Shown here: positions 21,513 through 30,942 of the stretch, in pieces
Layout: each line of letters starts with the position of its first letter
How positions within the stretch are numbered: the stretch's first letter is position 1
Origin: Seminavis robusta
Taxonomy: Eukaryota > Bacillariophyta > Bacillariophyceae > Naviculales > Naviculaceae
NCBI GenBank assembly: GCA_903772945.1
Contig: CAICTM010000157.1
Coordinates: forward strand, 1 to 64,000
DNA length: 64,000 nucleotides
Direction: 5' to 3'
Program-made: the position numbers and the translations under genes
Notes under the pieces: generated by a model
The model's database searches: none
The model's input: only the letters and a program-made list of their open reading frames with translations
Told to the model about the DNA's origin: nothing

Positions 21513-22117
21513 GAGGACCAGTGCCATATATACCGTACGTATATACCCTACATGCTGTATTCTTCATGTTATTCTAACTAAAAAGCAAGGATTGCAATCT
21601 TTGTTTGCAAGCAACATGTAATGGCCTCACATTCTTGCGTCAATCATGGTAGCCATGCAGTCTTTTTAGACGTTGCAATTGGTCAAGAAACAAAACTCCA
21701 GGATGATTGGATTCATCCAATTCCTAGCAGCTAAGACCTTGTAGGTAGGCCTCATTACTTTGAGGCTGATGGGAGACACCTCCCGCGAGTGGCATTGGGT
21801 CAGCCCTCCTCTTTCGCAGAGACATCACATGACGGACGGTGACACAGCAAACAGCTACCGGTACCTGGTAGTGCAAGGGAAAGGACGTCGGTTGGAAATT
21901 CGTTTCCACGACGTACTAGCTAGTACTCGACCTTTATGACCACCACTAGCTAGCTAGCTACTACCTGGTAGCTACATGTAGTGTTTGACACAAAACAACC
22001 CACACAAATGACACCAAGTTCCTGTTTCGTGGACACACAAAACGGAGATAGCTTGCATCATGTTATTGTATTGGTAATGGTTGTATAATAATATCGCAGC
22101 TACGTTATTATTAAGAA
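21513..22117. other. Intergenic, CTAG/ACCGGTAC-rich
   Basis: No gene recognised. Near 21856 and 21930-21975 there are taccggtacctggta and ctagctagctagcta words typical of this genome's spacers. Confidence 0.5.
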
Positions 22118-24133
22118 TTAACAGTCCTCCGTGTTGGAACATTCACCAATCTCAAACAGATCCGGATTGTGAATGAACTCTTGCGTCGAGTAGTAGTCGT
22201 GCGGTGGATCCAACAGGACCCCCCGCATTTCACAATACTCCACAAACGATTCGAGAGAATACTTGCCCGTCTGAATCACGTGTTCGTCTTCGGCAGAGGA
22301 AAACTCATGGTAGGAATCGCCACCGGCCTGTAGATAGGAATTGGTCACGACGAGATAGATCTGATGCAAGTTGATGGGTTCCCAATCAAAGGAGAGTCGG
22401 GGATTGATCTGCACATCGTATAGTCGATGCGGGAACGGCTGGGTCATGTTGACCTTCCATCGAATGCCGGCTCCGTAGGGATACGCTCCGGATGGTGTGG
22501 TGGAATTGAGATGCGTCCCGGCGGCAGCCTTGTCATCAAACAACTTTTGAATCCCTCGTTCCATGGCGGTAATGAGTTTGGCACCCTTAATGTGAATGAG
22601 GACCAACTCGTTGTCAAAGTAGGGCAACGTTTTTCGTGCCTGACCCATGGTGAAGCTCCCCGCTGGGAGATCGCTGTGTACCTCTCCTGCATTGAGAATG
22701 GAGATTTGGGCCTCTCGGACATTCCATAAGCGAGAGGTGGCAATCAAGTTGGTGACACCGCTGCCGTTGACTTGGGGAGGACACATTTCGCTGCGCCCCA
22801 AGAGTGGTATTCGTTCGTAGCAAATCGTGTGTGGGACATGAGCGAGTACGGTGGTGTCCGGGGGGAAGGACCCGCTGGGGTCAACGTCCGACTCCGGACC
22901 ATTACTGTTTCGACTCAAACACGCCACCATGACCACGACCGCCACCACCATCGTCACCAGCAGCAGCACTGCCGCCGCTGCTCGGCACCTCAATCGTTTC
23001 TGTTGTGCTATTCGTTCTTTCCGACTCTTGCGACGACGATGACGGAGCAGATCCCCGTCTTCGAGGGACACAATTTCGGCAATCACCGTGGTATCGGCAG
23101 AGGAATTTCGGATCACTTCTTCCGAGATTTCTCGTCGCACTCGTTCGGTAATGGTTCGTTCCAAGTCGAGCATTTCCGGAGCAACTTCGGCGGCAATGGC
23201 CAATGCAGCCACGGACGAGGAAACGCTGGATGAAAAGCCCCGTCGTGCGGCTGCTCTCACTGCCACTTCTTCGTCGGGCGTCAAATCTGTTGAATTTTCA
23301 GGATCGGACGTGGAAGCCGTCTCATTTCCACTGGGTGCGCAAGCAAATGCACCCACTGTCTTGGAATGCGCTACTGCGGGTGTAGTAGTAGTGCTATGGA
23401 TGGTAGCGTCGGACGAATCGACCATGGAAGCGGATGCCGCCGTGATGGGTGGTCGATGTTGGCCTGGTTTGCAATCGACATAATAATTGTCTTCTGCACC
23501 GCATTGACTCGCGGAAGCCGCGGCACGAGCCATTGCTGGATACGACGTCAGCTCGGATGGGGGAAGAGGCAGAGGTGGAAGAGGAGGCGGAAGAGGAAGA
23601 TTCGCCACGGACGCCAAAGTGGCAGCTGCTACGGCTTGCTCTTCTACTTGCAGCATGTCTTGCAAGGACAATCGTTCGTGGACAATTTTGAGCATCAGGT
23701 CCGAGTCTTCGTGATTGGATCGTCGCATCAGAGAGGGTCGTACATCATCTTGATTTTGATCAGCGTTCTCACCACCTTCGTTGAACTCAATCTCAGGAAG
23801 AGGAGGCGTCGCTGTCGAGTTCACCATCGACGAGTCGCAGCTGGAAAAGCCACTGCCGCAGTACGACGATGCCGCTGACGATACAGCTTGTTGCTGTTGA
23901 CAACGTAGCTGTTCTTCTTCTTCTACCTGATCATGGTGATCTTCATCATCATCGCAACGTGAAGCACTACAGAAAGCCGTCGTTGCCATCACTTCCTCGC
24001 GTAACGCCGACGCGGTACCGCCATGGTCATCACGGGTTCTCATGCTGATTTCTTGACTCCCAGCCTCCATTTCCTCCAGATTTTGATGCTCTTGGCTCAT
24101 GTCGGCACTACACCTAGTGCTAATGCTGGTCAT
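22118..24133 (-). CDS. Single-pass membrane protein with orphan 5'-nucleotidase C-terminal domain
   Basis: Frame of 671 codons from the ATG at 24133 (upstream in-frame codons start only with TTG). Residues 1-380 are acidic, Ser/Ala/Pro-rich and probably disordered. Residues 383-404 form a transmembrane helix (AAAAVLLLVTMVVAVVVMVA), preceded by a basic cluster (RHRRRKSRKERIAQQKRLR) that fits an inside-positive orientation. The lumenal or extracellular part, about 430-671, matches the UshA/5'-nucleotidase C-terminal domain. It has C..R.PLLGRSEMC, NLIATSRLW, a Leu-Asn-Ala-Gly-Glu-like substrate loop (SILNAGEVHSDLPAGSFT), PYFDNELVLIHIKGAKL and the aromatic SYLQAGGDSYHEF. The metallophosphatase domain that normally precedes it is absent, so catalysis on its own is doubtful. 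A nucleoside-sensing or partner-dependent role is inference. Confidence 0.85.
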   Translation of the reverse strand: MTSISTRCSADMSQEHQNLEEMEAGSQEISMRTRDDHGGTASALREEVMATTAFCSASRCDDDEDHHDQVEEEEQLRCQQQQAVSSAASSYCGSGFSSCDSSMVNSTATPPLPEIEFNEGGENADQNQDDVRPSLMRRSNHEDSDLMLKIVHERLSLQDMLQVEEQAVAAATLASVANLPLPPPLPPLPLPPSELTSYPAMARAAASASQCGAEDNYYVDCKPGQHRPPITAASASMVDSSDATIHSTTTTPAVAHSKTVGAFACAPSGNETASTSDPENSTDLTPDEEVAVRAAARRGFSSSVSSSVAALAIAAEVAPEMLDLERTITERVRREISEEVIRNSSADTTVIAEIVSLEDGDLLRHRRRKSRKERIAQQKRLRCRAAAAVLLLVTMVVAVVVMVACLSRNSNGPESDVDPSGSFPPDTTVLAHVPHTICYERIPLLGRSEMCPPQVNGSGVTNLIATSRLWNVREAQISILNAGEVHSDLPAGSFTMGQARKTLPYFDNELVLIHIKGAKLITAMERGIQKLFDDKAAAGTHLNSTTPSGAYPYGAGIRWKVNMTQPFPHRLYDVQINPRLSFDWEPINLHQIYLVVTNSYLQAGGDSYHEFSSAEDEHVIQTGKYSLESFVEYCEMRGVLLDPPHDYYSTQEFIHNPDLFEIGECSNTEDC

Positions 24134-25965
24134 GGCAGTTGATTGCTCCTGATGAAGGTGTAATGTACAGTACAAGTACAATCTAATTTATTTGACAACC
24201 AAAAGGATTTTGGTCTGTGCTTTATAATATAACAGCGCCATGGCAAGCTCAGGCAGGGTGAGTGCAGAGTCAGCAGCAGCGTAGAGCGGTCGGTCAATAT
24301 GCAACATGTTCACGGAGCAAAGAAGGCATCGGAGAACTTATTTAAGAACTACAAGACCTTCTATTCTCATTGTTCCCATTAATTGTTCCTTTTCTATAAT
24401 CGTAAGATTTTACAGTTCAGGAGAACGAATCTGGTGTGTTCCTATAACCTATAATCTATTTTGTGCTTCTGTGAAACCATCCATAAACTCTCCAACTCCC
24501 AAGGCTTCAAAAGAAGTCCCAAACGAGAGGTTATATGGGGGATCAAACTACGACTGTAGGGTTCCAGGTAAACTCTCAATATTGGTGAACTCCAAACCTG
24601 TTTTTAAGAAGCTTCTTCGGTATAGGAAAGTGAGATTTAGAAACAGATAAATTCTCTTGCACTGAAACTTTCGAGTATCACAAACTTATTCCCGGTATGG
24701 AGACCTCTACTATTAATACTATGCATATCTGACACCATGAAAATGCTCCAAACTTGGGCCTAAATCTGCAATTCTTTTGCCTTTTAAAAAACAGTGATCA
24801 CCATCTCGATTATTTCATCCAAACCAAGCAATTTTAAGAGTCCTGAGCTGAGCAAGTTGGATAGAAAGGCCCAGGTACACTGGAGGTAATTCCAAATACT
24901 AACCTGCTTGATCTAGAAGCTTAGTAAGAAAGTTTTCTATACCGAAATCAGCTTGTTTTTGAACAGGAATGAGTAGCAGAATAGAGCAGTCAGGAAGCCC
25001 CAGTACTGTCCCAAACTAGCCTTCTTGATATTGAGTTAGTTTGGGGTCTAGTGATTCAAAAAGGTTAATCCTGTCATGTTCATGACTAAACAGGTCTTGA
25101 TTCCCGTGATCCTCAAAAGGAGTTGGGGAATTCCTGGATTCATTTAGGGGCTCCAAGATGGTGAAGGAATAAGGAGTGGACAGTGGACAGTTACCGTACT
25201 AAGCCTCTGTGCCTCTGCGAGTCGAGTCTGCGAGCAAGCAAGTGACGTTCAACTATGAGGAAGACAGCTGGTGCTGCTTGAATCTGCTTACATCCGATGT
25301 TCACTTCTGCCCCTCACTCTTACAGGAGCGACGGTACTACCACTGTACGCTGTAGATGAAGTACTTCTGAACTCTGACGCACAAACTAAGCTGTGCATCA
25401 TACAGTGCACTTTCGCAACATGAATAGAAGCCGGCATACTGTGGCAAGTCGAGACGAACGAAACCTTGAAGCTCGAAGGGAACTGCGGCCACTGAACTTT
25501 CGGCTCGACGGTCTCTCTGAACAATTCTCGGTCCCGTTGCATGATCAGGCAAGCAGCAAGCTGGTACCGGTAAAAACATACAGTACCTCGTACTATCAGT
25601 CTATTACCCTACTCAGAGAGTAGAAGCAAAGCCTTTCAAAATAGATTTATGCAAGGAGCAAGTGGCCAAAAGCTGGTTCATCGGTAGTCTCAAGGCACAC
25701 GCAGTCCAGGTGATGAGGTGTGCGAGAAGGAAAACACTGTCACGCTGCCACGCTCAATGGAAAACCCCTATCGATAGCTTCACATGCCTTTTCCCGAAAG
25801 CGTGCAGCCCTTCAGGGCTTCAGGGGCCTTCAGGACTCTTTTACTATATCACCATCAACCATGTCATCATAGCAACTTTTGCCACCCAAAACGGCCAGTG
25901 GAAGTTGTCCACTTGCACTGTTTGAGATTGTGATTTATGCAGGTGCTTGAAGCTTGGTGCTTCCC
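24134..25965. other. Long intergenic region, AT-richer than surroundings
   Basis: No gene recognised on either strand. The segment 24400-25170 is noticeably AT-richer than its neighbours. It contains two loosely similar phrases, around 24570-24630 and 24865-24935 (aggtaaact/aggtacact...aaacctg/taacctg...agaagctt), hinting at an old degenerate repeat. Confidence 0.45.
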
Positions 25966-26226
25966 TTCTCTTTCACAAGCCTTTGCTGCAGTCGTACGTA
26001 TTGTGCATCGTGCATCAGCAGCTCAGCCATGCAGGAGGCAGGAGCAAGTCCAGCCAGTCCAACACTTCGGTTGATGTTTCGACTTATAGATGTATGCGTC
26101 TCTTTTCTCTTTGGCAAGATTTTGCAGCAGTCGTACGTATTTGCGGCCATCAGCCAAATGCAAGAGCAAGTCACTTAGTCGAGTGACAGTCCAAGCTGGG
26201 GTTGATGGTCCGACTTGTAGATGTAC
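25966..26226. repeat. Two-copy tandem duplication, about 139-base unit
   Basis: Unit 1 starts ttctctttcacaag at 25966 and unit 2 starts ttctctttggcaag at 26105. Both contain gcagtcgtacgtatt, gagcaagtc and gacttrtagatgta in the same order. They are diverged, with small indels. Confidence 0.8.
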
Positions 26227-26504
26227 CGGGATGCTCTACAGTAGCTATCGAGCACTCTGGCGGCCAGTACCGCCTGCATTCGACATGACCACTGGATCTC
26301 AAACAAGAGTGTGGTGCAGGGGCTGTACGGTACGTCGTCAGAAACCCTTGCTCACGTGCCGTTCCTCCCATTCGGTTCCAATGCACAACCAGGTAGGTCT
26401 GGCACCACAGGCCAACAAACACTGGTCGTTTCTTCTTGGTGTGCTTGCTCCTGGCTGCGATCGATGGCCTCTAACCTGTGCTGCTGCTCCAGGATCCGTG
26501 CTGC

Positions 26505-27797
26505 TCACCCATGATGATGATGGTACATATCTTCCAACAATTGTTCCCATCGAATCGTTTGGCTCCACCAGAGTACGCGTCTCTCCTGCTGTTGTCGTGC
26601 CGAGGGCTCATCATGGTGCGTATTGCGATGAAGTAGCTCATGACGAAGAGTCGTTGGGATTGCCTCGTAGTTGGGTGCAAAAACGACCCCTCCACACTCC
26701 TGATATGCCCGCATGCCAACGGTATCGGTGAATTGTTCCACAATGGGAATGCACCCACTTCCGGCCAACTCTTGCAGTCGATGGTATTCGCCCGCACTCT
26801 GATTTGCATAGGAATGTACAATGAGACAGACCTTGGCATGAGTGTACGATTCCTTGATAATCGAGCGATTCATATTGTACTCGAACTTCCAACGATTGGG
26901 AGCGGTTCCAAGTTGTTGTGGTGCTTGTTGGAATTGTCGCAAGAGTGCGGCACGTCGGTCCGGATTCATGGCACCAAAAAAGACGACATCTAGTGGACGG
27001 TTCGCCAACGGTATCATTTGTTGGGCATGGTCATAATATCGTCCCAACAAGGACTGATGCATGACGGGCAAGATCAAGACTGAATCGGATAGGTTGTGTT
27101 GTTGGTGCCATTGCCAATGATAGTCTGAAAAGTCCCAAATGACGCAAAGGGGCAGCTCATGACATTGTTTGAGATAGGGAAGATAGTCATTTCCAACTTG
27201 AGCCAACTGCTCCGACTGAATAATGATGCGAGGCACTGTAGGAGAGGAGCAATTGACAGTGGTACGACAAATGTAGTCGAAGCCAGAATTGCGTGCAAAA
27301 AAGGAAATTTCCACCAAGAGGAACGTCTTGGTCGCGTCCAAAGGCCAGGGTTTCAATCCCCAGCCACTCAACATGGCATTCATGTTTTCTGCCACATTGT
27401 CGAAGATACCACGATCATGTAGATATACAAAGTAATAGGGAGATGCTTGTAGAATTCGAAGCGTCTTTTGGTACGGCTCGGAACCAGAGAAATGGGCCAT
27501 TTGCAGGGCAATCTCGTGCAGCGATCCATTGGTCTGGCAGTAGTCGCTAAGGGTCTCGTTGGTTGTAAATTTGATCGGTTGTGGACGCCATGATGCTTTT
27601 CTTTCCAGAATATCATCTCTATCATAGTCTCCTGTGGTATCGTGATCTAGAAGATGTCGATACAGTTGACTAAGTTGGAACCGTACCGTCGCTTGACGAA
27701 AGATCCCTAGTTGAAGGACCACCCACAGAAACCCCAAGCCCAGCAATAACGAGAACAAGCTGCGTTTCGTCCGCCTTCTTGGTCTTTTGGGGACCAT
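26505..27797 (-). CDS. Type II membrane glycosyltransferase-like protein
   Basis: Single frame of 430 codons from an ATG. A basic N-terminus (KRPRRRTKR) is followed by one hydrophobic segment (about 13-33), giving the type II topology of Golgi glycosyltransferases. NET, NGS, NCS, NLS and NRS sequons are scattered over the lumenal part. The C-terminal half contains RPLDVVFFGAMNPDRRAALL, a conserved-looking AKVCLIVHSYANQSAGEYHR, and an acidic EL.GSGCIPIVE site. This is the pattern of GT-B-type transferases, where the Glu/Gly-Cys region sits at the nucleotide-sugar pocket. The exact CAZy family was not identified and the sugar and acceptor are unknown. The C-terminus ends in His codons (YHHHHG) from a CAT-rich tract. 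Confidence 0.65.
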   Translation of the reverse strand: MVPKRPRRRTKRSLFSLLLGLGFLWVVLQLGIFRQATVRFQLSQLYRHLLDHDTTGDYDRDDILERKASWRPQPIKFTTNETLSDYCQTNGSLHEIALQMAHFSGSEPYQKTLRILQASPYYFVYLHDRGIFDNVAENMNAMLSGWGLKPWPLDATKTFLLVEISFFARNSGFDYICRTTVNCSSPTVPRIIIQSEQLAQVGNDYLPYLKQCHELPLCVIWDFSDYHWQWHQQHNLSDSVLILPVMHQSLLGRYYDHAQQMIPLANRPLDVVFFGAMNPDRRAALLRQFQQAPQQLGTAPNRWKFEYNMNRSIIKESYTHAKVCLIVHSYANQSAGEYHRLQELAGSGCIPIVEQFTDTVGMRAYQECGGVVFAPNYEAIPTTLRHELLHRNTHHDEPSARQQQERRVLWWSQTIRWEQLLEDMYHHHHG

Positions 27798-28467
27798 TTC
27801 ACTGATGATGATGATACTGTTTCCTTAACCTCACGGTGATGCTTGTTGCTTCTGTTGGATGGATGGAAGCAATACTCGGCTTCCCTCCACATCCAGATCT
27901 TCTGCGCCAATTTTTGCTGCCAACGCACCTAATCCAAGGACTTAACAAATGCCTGTTTCACATGCCGAGATTCAAATTCGATAAAAACACAAAACCAATC
28001 GCGTCAGTCTAGTTGGCATGATGTCCAGGAGTAGGTTCTGGAGATGGACCAGAGATACTATGTAGTGGGCCCCAAAGCTGGTCCAGAGATTTGCTGAATC
28101 GTATGACAGTGTAAGTCCAGATGTTGGTCCTGGTGATTGGCCTGTGTTCTTGGTCCAGCCAGAATTGGGTCCAGAAGTTGGATTGGAGATGGACCATGGA
28201 ATTGGTCCAGGAGGGGGGACAGTCGGGGGCGGGCAGGCCCAGGTGTAGAGTTGTGGAGCCAGGATTGGGGGTCTGGAGAATGCATCCGATACGGTATGAC
28301 TGATGAGCTGCCAGTTGACTTCAGACTTGCAGCCAACCTGTGTACTCGAACCCTATTGGAGTTCTCGCAGGCCACGCATGTACGATCTTTGAAGATCGAA
28401 GAGGAGGGAGCCAACGCCTCAAAATCTGAACCACTTTCCCCGCAGTCTATCCTTCAACAGGAGCAAG
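27798..28467. other. Intergenic between divergent genes
   Basis: Upstream region of both the glycosyltransferase-like gene (minus) and the SET-MYND gene (plus). Apart from the ggtccag-rich repeat listed separately, nothing is recognised. Confidence 0.5.
28015..28225. repeat. Degenerate GGTCCAG-rich minisatellite
   Basis: Phrases of the type (t)ggtccag(a/c/g) and gatggacca recur about ten times at irregular spacing. Two longer matches (ggagatggacca) lie near 28039 and 28186. It sits in the shared upstream region, so a regulatory role is possible but unproven. Confidence 0.6.
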
Positions 28468-30234
28468 ATGACGGTAAGTAGCAGCGGCAATTCTTCTCTC
28501 GTAGAAGAACGTCGGCGAGCCATTGAACGATGCATTGACTGGGTGGAGACATATGGGAGACAACGCATGGAAGAGGATGGAAGCCACCATGATTATCCTC
28601 ACGTCTTGAAACTGGATCGGATTGAGTTTGTCACTACTACTAGTAGTGATAGTGATAAGAATGCCGCGCCCATGGTGGGATTGTTTGCCAAAGAATCGAT
28701 TCGCAAGGGTGACACGTTGGTGACCATTCCGGAAGCCTGTGTATTGAGTGAAAGTCATCCTCTGTTGATGGATTTAGCGAGGGTCTGTATTGATTCAGCA
28801 ATGAAGGCGTTTCGAGACAATTTGACGACACAATGGAAACAAAAGAGCAACACTCGAAACCCCTGGAATTCCTTTGCAAACGAGCAAAGCCAAGGACGCG
28901 TCCTTTGTCTGGATGAACTCCGATTGGCGTTGCAATTGACGTTGTTGGTGTATGCGCATCGAGTCAAAGCATCCATTGGAGGGACACTCGGAGATGCTGC
29001 AACTCATTTCAAGAGTTATTTGGAAGCCTTGCCACCATCCTACGAGTCGCTGATTTTTAATTGGACGGACGAGGAAATGGAACTACTCAAAGGAACCGCC
29101 TGTCATGCCGTGGCTCTGCGATTGCGACGAGAAGTGGAGGAAAATTGGGAACAATCCTTTGCATCGGTATTGGAGGAATATCTCCAACAACAACTACAAC
29201 CAAATGACAAGGTGGACTCGACCCTATTAAAGGAATCCTACTTTCACGCTATTTGCTCCATTTATTCCCGCATGCATTCCTTGGATGCCGCCAACTTTGC
29301 AAGTACGACTGTTACAGCCGAAACCAACACGCGCACCCTCTGTCCATTGTTGGATATGCTCAATGGAGACAAGGAATACAGTCCTCGCTGCAATGTTCAT
29401 GTGCTGCATTATCCGGGTATTCACGTGGCCGTCCAAGCCACGCGAGATATTGCCAAAGGAGACGAAGTCATCTTTTCCTACGGACAAATTTCCAGTCAAG
29501 TCTTTGTCACCAAATTTGGATTCGTACCAGTGGCATCGACAACTGGAAAACCCCTTATTGATGGATTGGATGTTGTGCATGTGGTGCCACCACCCAAATT
29601 AGTGTGGGAAGAAGGCGACGAACGACGATGGAAATCCCTCACAAGTGACAAAAACAAGGTCTTGGAACGGCGTCATTTGACGGAATTTCCACCGGAAGAT
29701 GGGACCCCGTTTGCATTCATGGGATCCCCTATCGACATGGCCAAAGTACGGGGATCGGAATCATGGCGGCCTGTCTACTTGAACAATTTGCATCTCTATG
29801 CCTTGTTTTCATTGTCGAATGATGACGGAGCCGAGGTTGTGGTGGAACCATTTGAACCAGGGTCGATTATTCTGGATATGATTGATTATCGACTCGACCA
29901 AATGCCAACAATAGACGATGACTTGGTGAGTAACGCTTCTGGCAATAAAAAGACTGCCATTCTCTGCCGCATGCTGGAACGCGAAATCTTGACCATGTGG
30001 AGGCATGCCATTGCCAAACAGTACGAGTGTTATGGAGAAACCAGCCCGACCACCGGCAAGAAATATCTCCCATTGCGGGGTCAAAAAGAAGGTTGCGCTG
30101 TTTGTCAAACGGCATTTTCCGGTCCCCTGAAGAGCTGTACCCGATGCAAGGCTGTGTTTTATTGTGGTCGAGGTTGTCAAAAGGAAGATTGGAAGGCGGG
30201 GCACAAGGAAGCTTGCAAGCCCGTCTCTAGCTAG
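28468..30234 (+). CDS. SET-domain methyltransferase-like protein with C-terminal MYND finger
   Basis: Single frame of 588 codons. Residues 70-90 (GLFAKESIRKGDTLVTIPE) are the start of a RuBisCO-LSMT/SETD3-type split SET domain. Around 285-350 lie RTLCPLLDMLNGD and AVQATRDIAKGDEVIFSYGQISS, the Asn/Asp and GDEVxxxYG motifs that form the cofactor and lysine pocket. The canonical NHS is replaced by LNGD. A helical LSMT-like substrate region follows. The C-terminus (about 543-585) is a complete MYND zinc finger: CAVCQ...CTRCKAVFYCGRGCQKEDW.AGH...C. Substrate lysine methylation of a protein is inferred from the family. MYND usually mediates binding to proline-rich partners. No presequence is obvious, suggesting cytosol or nucleus. 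Confidence 0.88.
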   Translation: MTVSSSGNSSLVEERRRAIERCIDWVETYGRQRMEEDGSHHDYPHVLKLDRIEFVTTTSSDSDKNAAPMVGLFAKESIRKGDTLVTIPEACVLSESHPLLMDLARVCIDSAMKAFRDNLTTQWKQKSNTRNPWNSFANEQSQGRVLCLDELRLALQLTLLVYAHRVKASIGGTLGDAATHFKSYLEALPPSYESLIFNWTDEEMELLKGTACHAVALRLRREVEENWEQSFASVLEEYLQQQLQPNDKVDSTLLKESYFHAICSIYSRMHSLDAANFASTTVTAETNTRTLCPLLDMLNGDKEYSPRCNVHVLHYPGIHVAVQATRDIAKGDEVIFSYGQISSQVFVTKFGFVPVASTTGKPLIDGLDVVHVVPPPKLVWEEGDERRWKSLTSDKNKVLERRHLTEFPPEDGTPFAFMGSPIDMAKVRGSESWRPVYLNNLHLYALFSLSNDDGAEVVVEPFEPGSIILDMIDYRLDQMPTIDDDLVSNASGNKKTAILCRMLEREILTMWRHAIAKQYECYGETSPTTGKKYLPLRGQKEGCAVCQTAFSGPLKSCTRCKAVFYCGRGCQKEDWKAGHKEACKPVSS

Positions 30235-30942
30235 CTAACTGCTGGCAGATCATTCGATGTATGATTTGGCTCCTCAAAGTTTCTTGCTGGACCAACAAGG
30301 CTAGAAGCGTAGAGTTCAGGCAAGGCATGGCTACTGGCCATTGCGACACACAGCACATCAGTGCAATTAGGCAGAATGTTCAAGTCAGTTGACCCTCAAG
30401 CTAAAGGTAGTTCAGTTCCTCAAGTCATCTACTCTAGCTAGCTAGAAGAAGTTAGTTCCTTGCCTGCGCCAAGCAACCATTTGTTGGGAAAAGTGGCAGG
30501 CTCCATGTGCTGTCTAGCTAGGAGACGAGAAGCTCCATCAGCACCGTCTTCGCGGGTACTTGTACAGTCACAGAGAAGAGTAAGCCGCACCTACCCTTCC
30601 GGTAAGATTCTTCTCGGTTCCTCTGAAAGCGGGGTTGTTCAACTCCCGCAGTTGCCCCCTAAAGTTTGGGGGTTGTGGATCCGGAAAGATGGGGTGGTTT
30701 AGGTGGATGCACTGCAAACATTTACCTCGGCTTCCCGTGCGAGCCCTTATTCAAAATGAATTTGCCGCTCATTTTCTTGTCTCGTCGTTCAAAATCACCA
30801 AAGCGACCACACAAGAAGCAGCAAAGCAATTGAGAGAGACTCCTTTGCTCATCATCGATACAAGACACCAGGGTGGCCTTCTAATCTTTGATTCCGCTGA
30901 CGGCCTTGTTGTCTGTCAGTGACAGAGTGGAGTGGAGGAAGA
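30235..30942. other. Intergenic, no gene seen
   Basis: Short frames only. CTAG clusters lie near 30228 and 30435. It presumably holds the 3' end of the SET-MYND transcript and the promoter of the giant gene. Confidence 0.5.

Noticed and set aside
22427-23878. Plus-strand frames of 100-170 codons
   Set aside because: Antisense to the nucleotidase-domain gene; no family resemblance.
24306-26731. Plus-strand frames of 80-213 codons in or next to the long spacer
   Set aside because: No domain, biased composition or paralogue; the longest overlaps the glycosyltransferase-like gene antisense and spans the tandem repeat.
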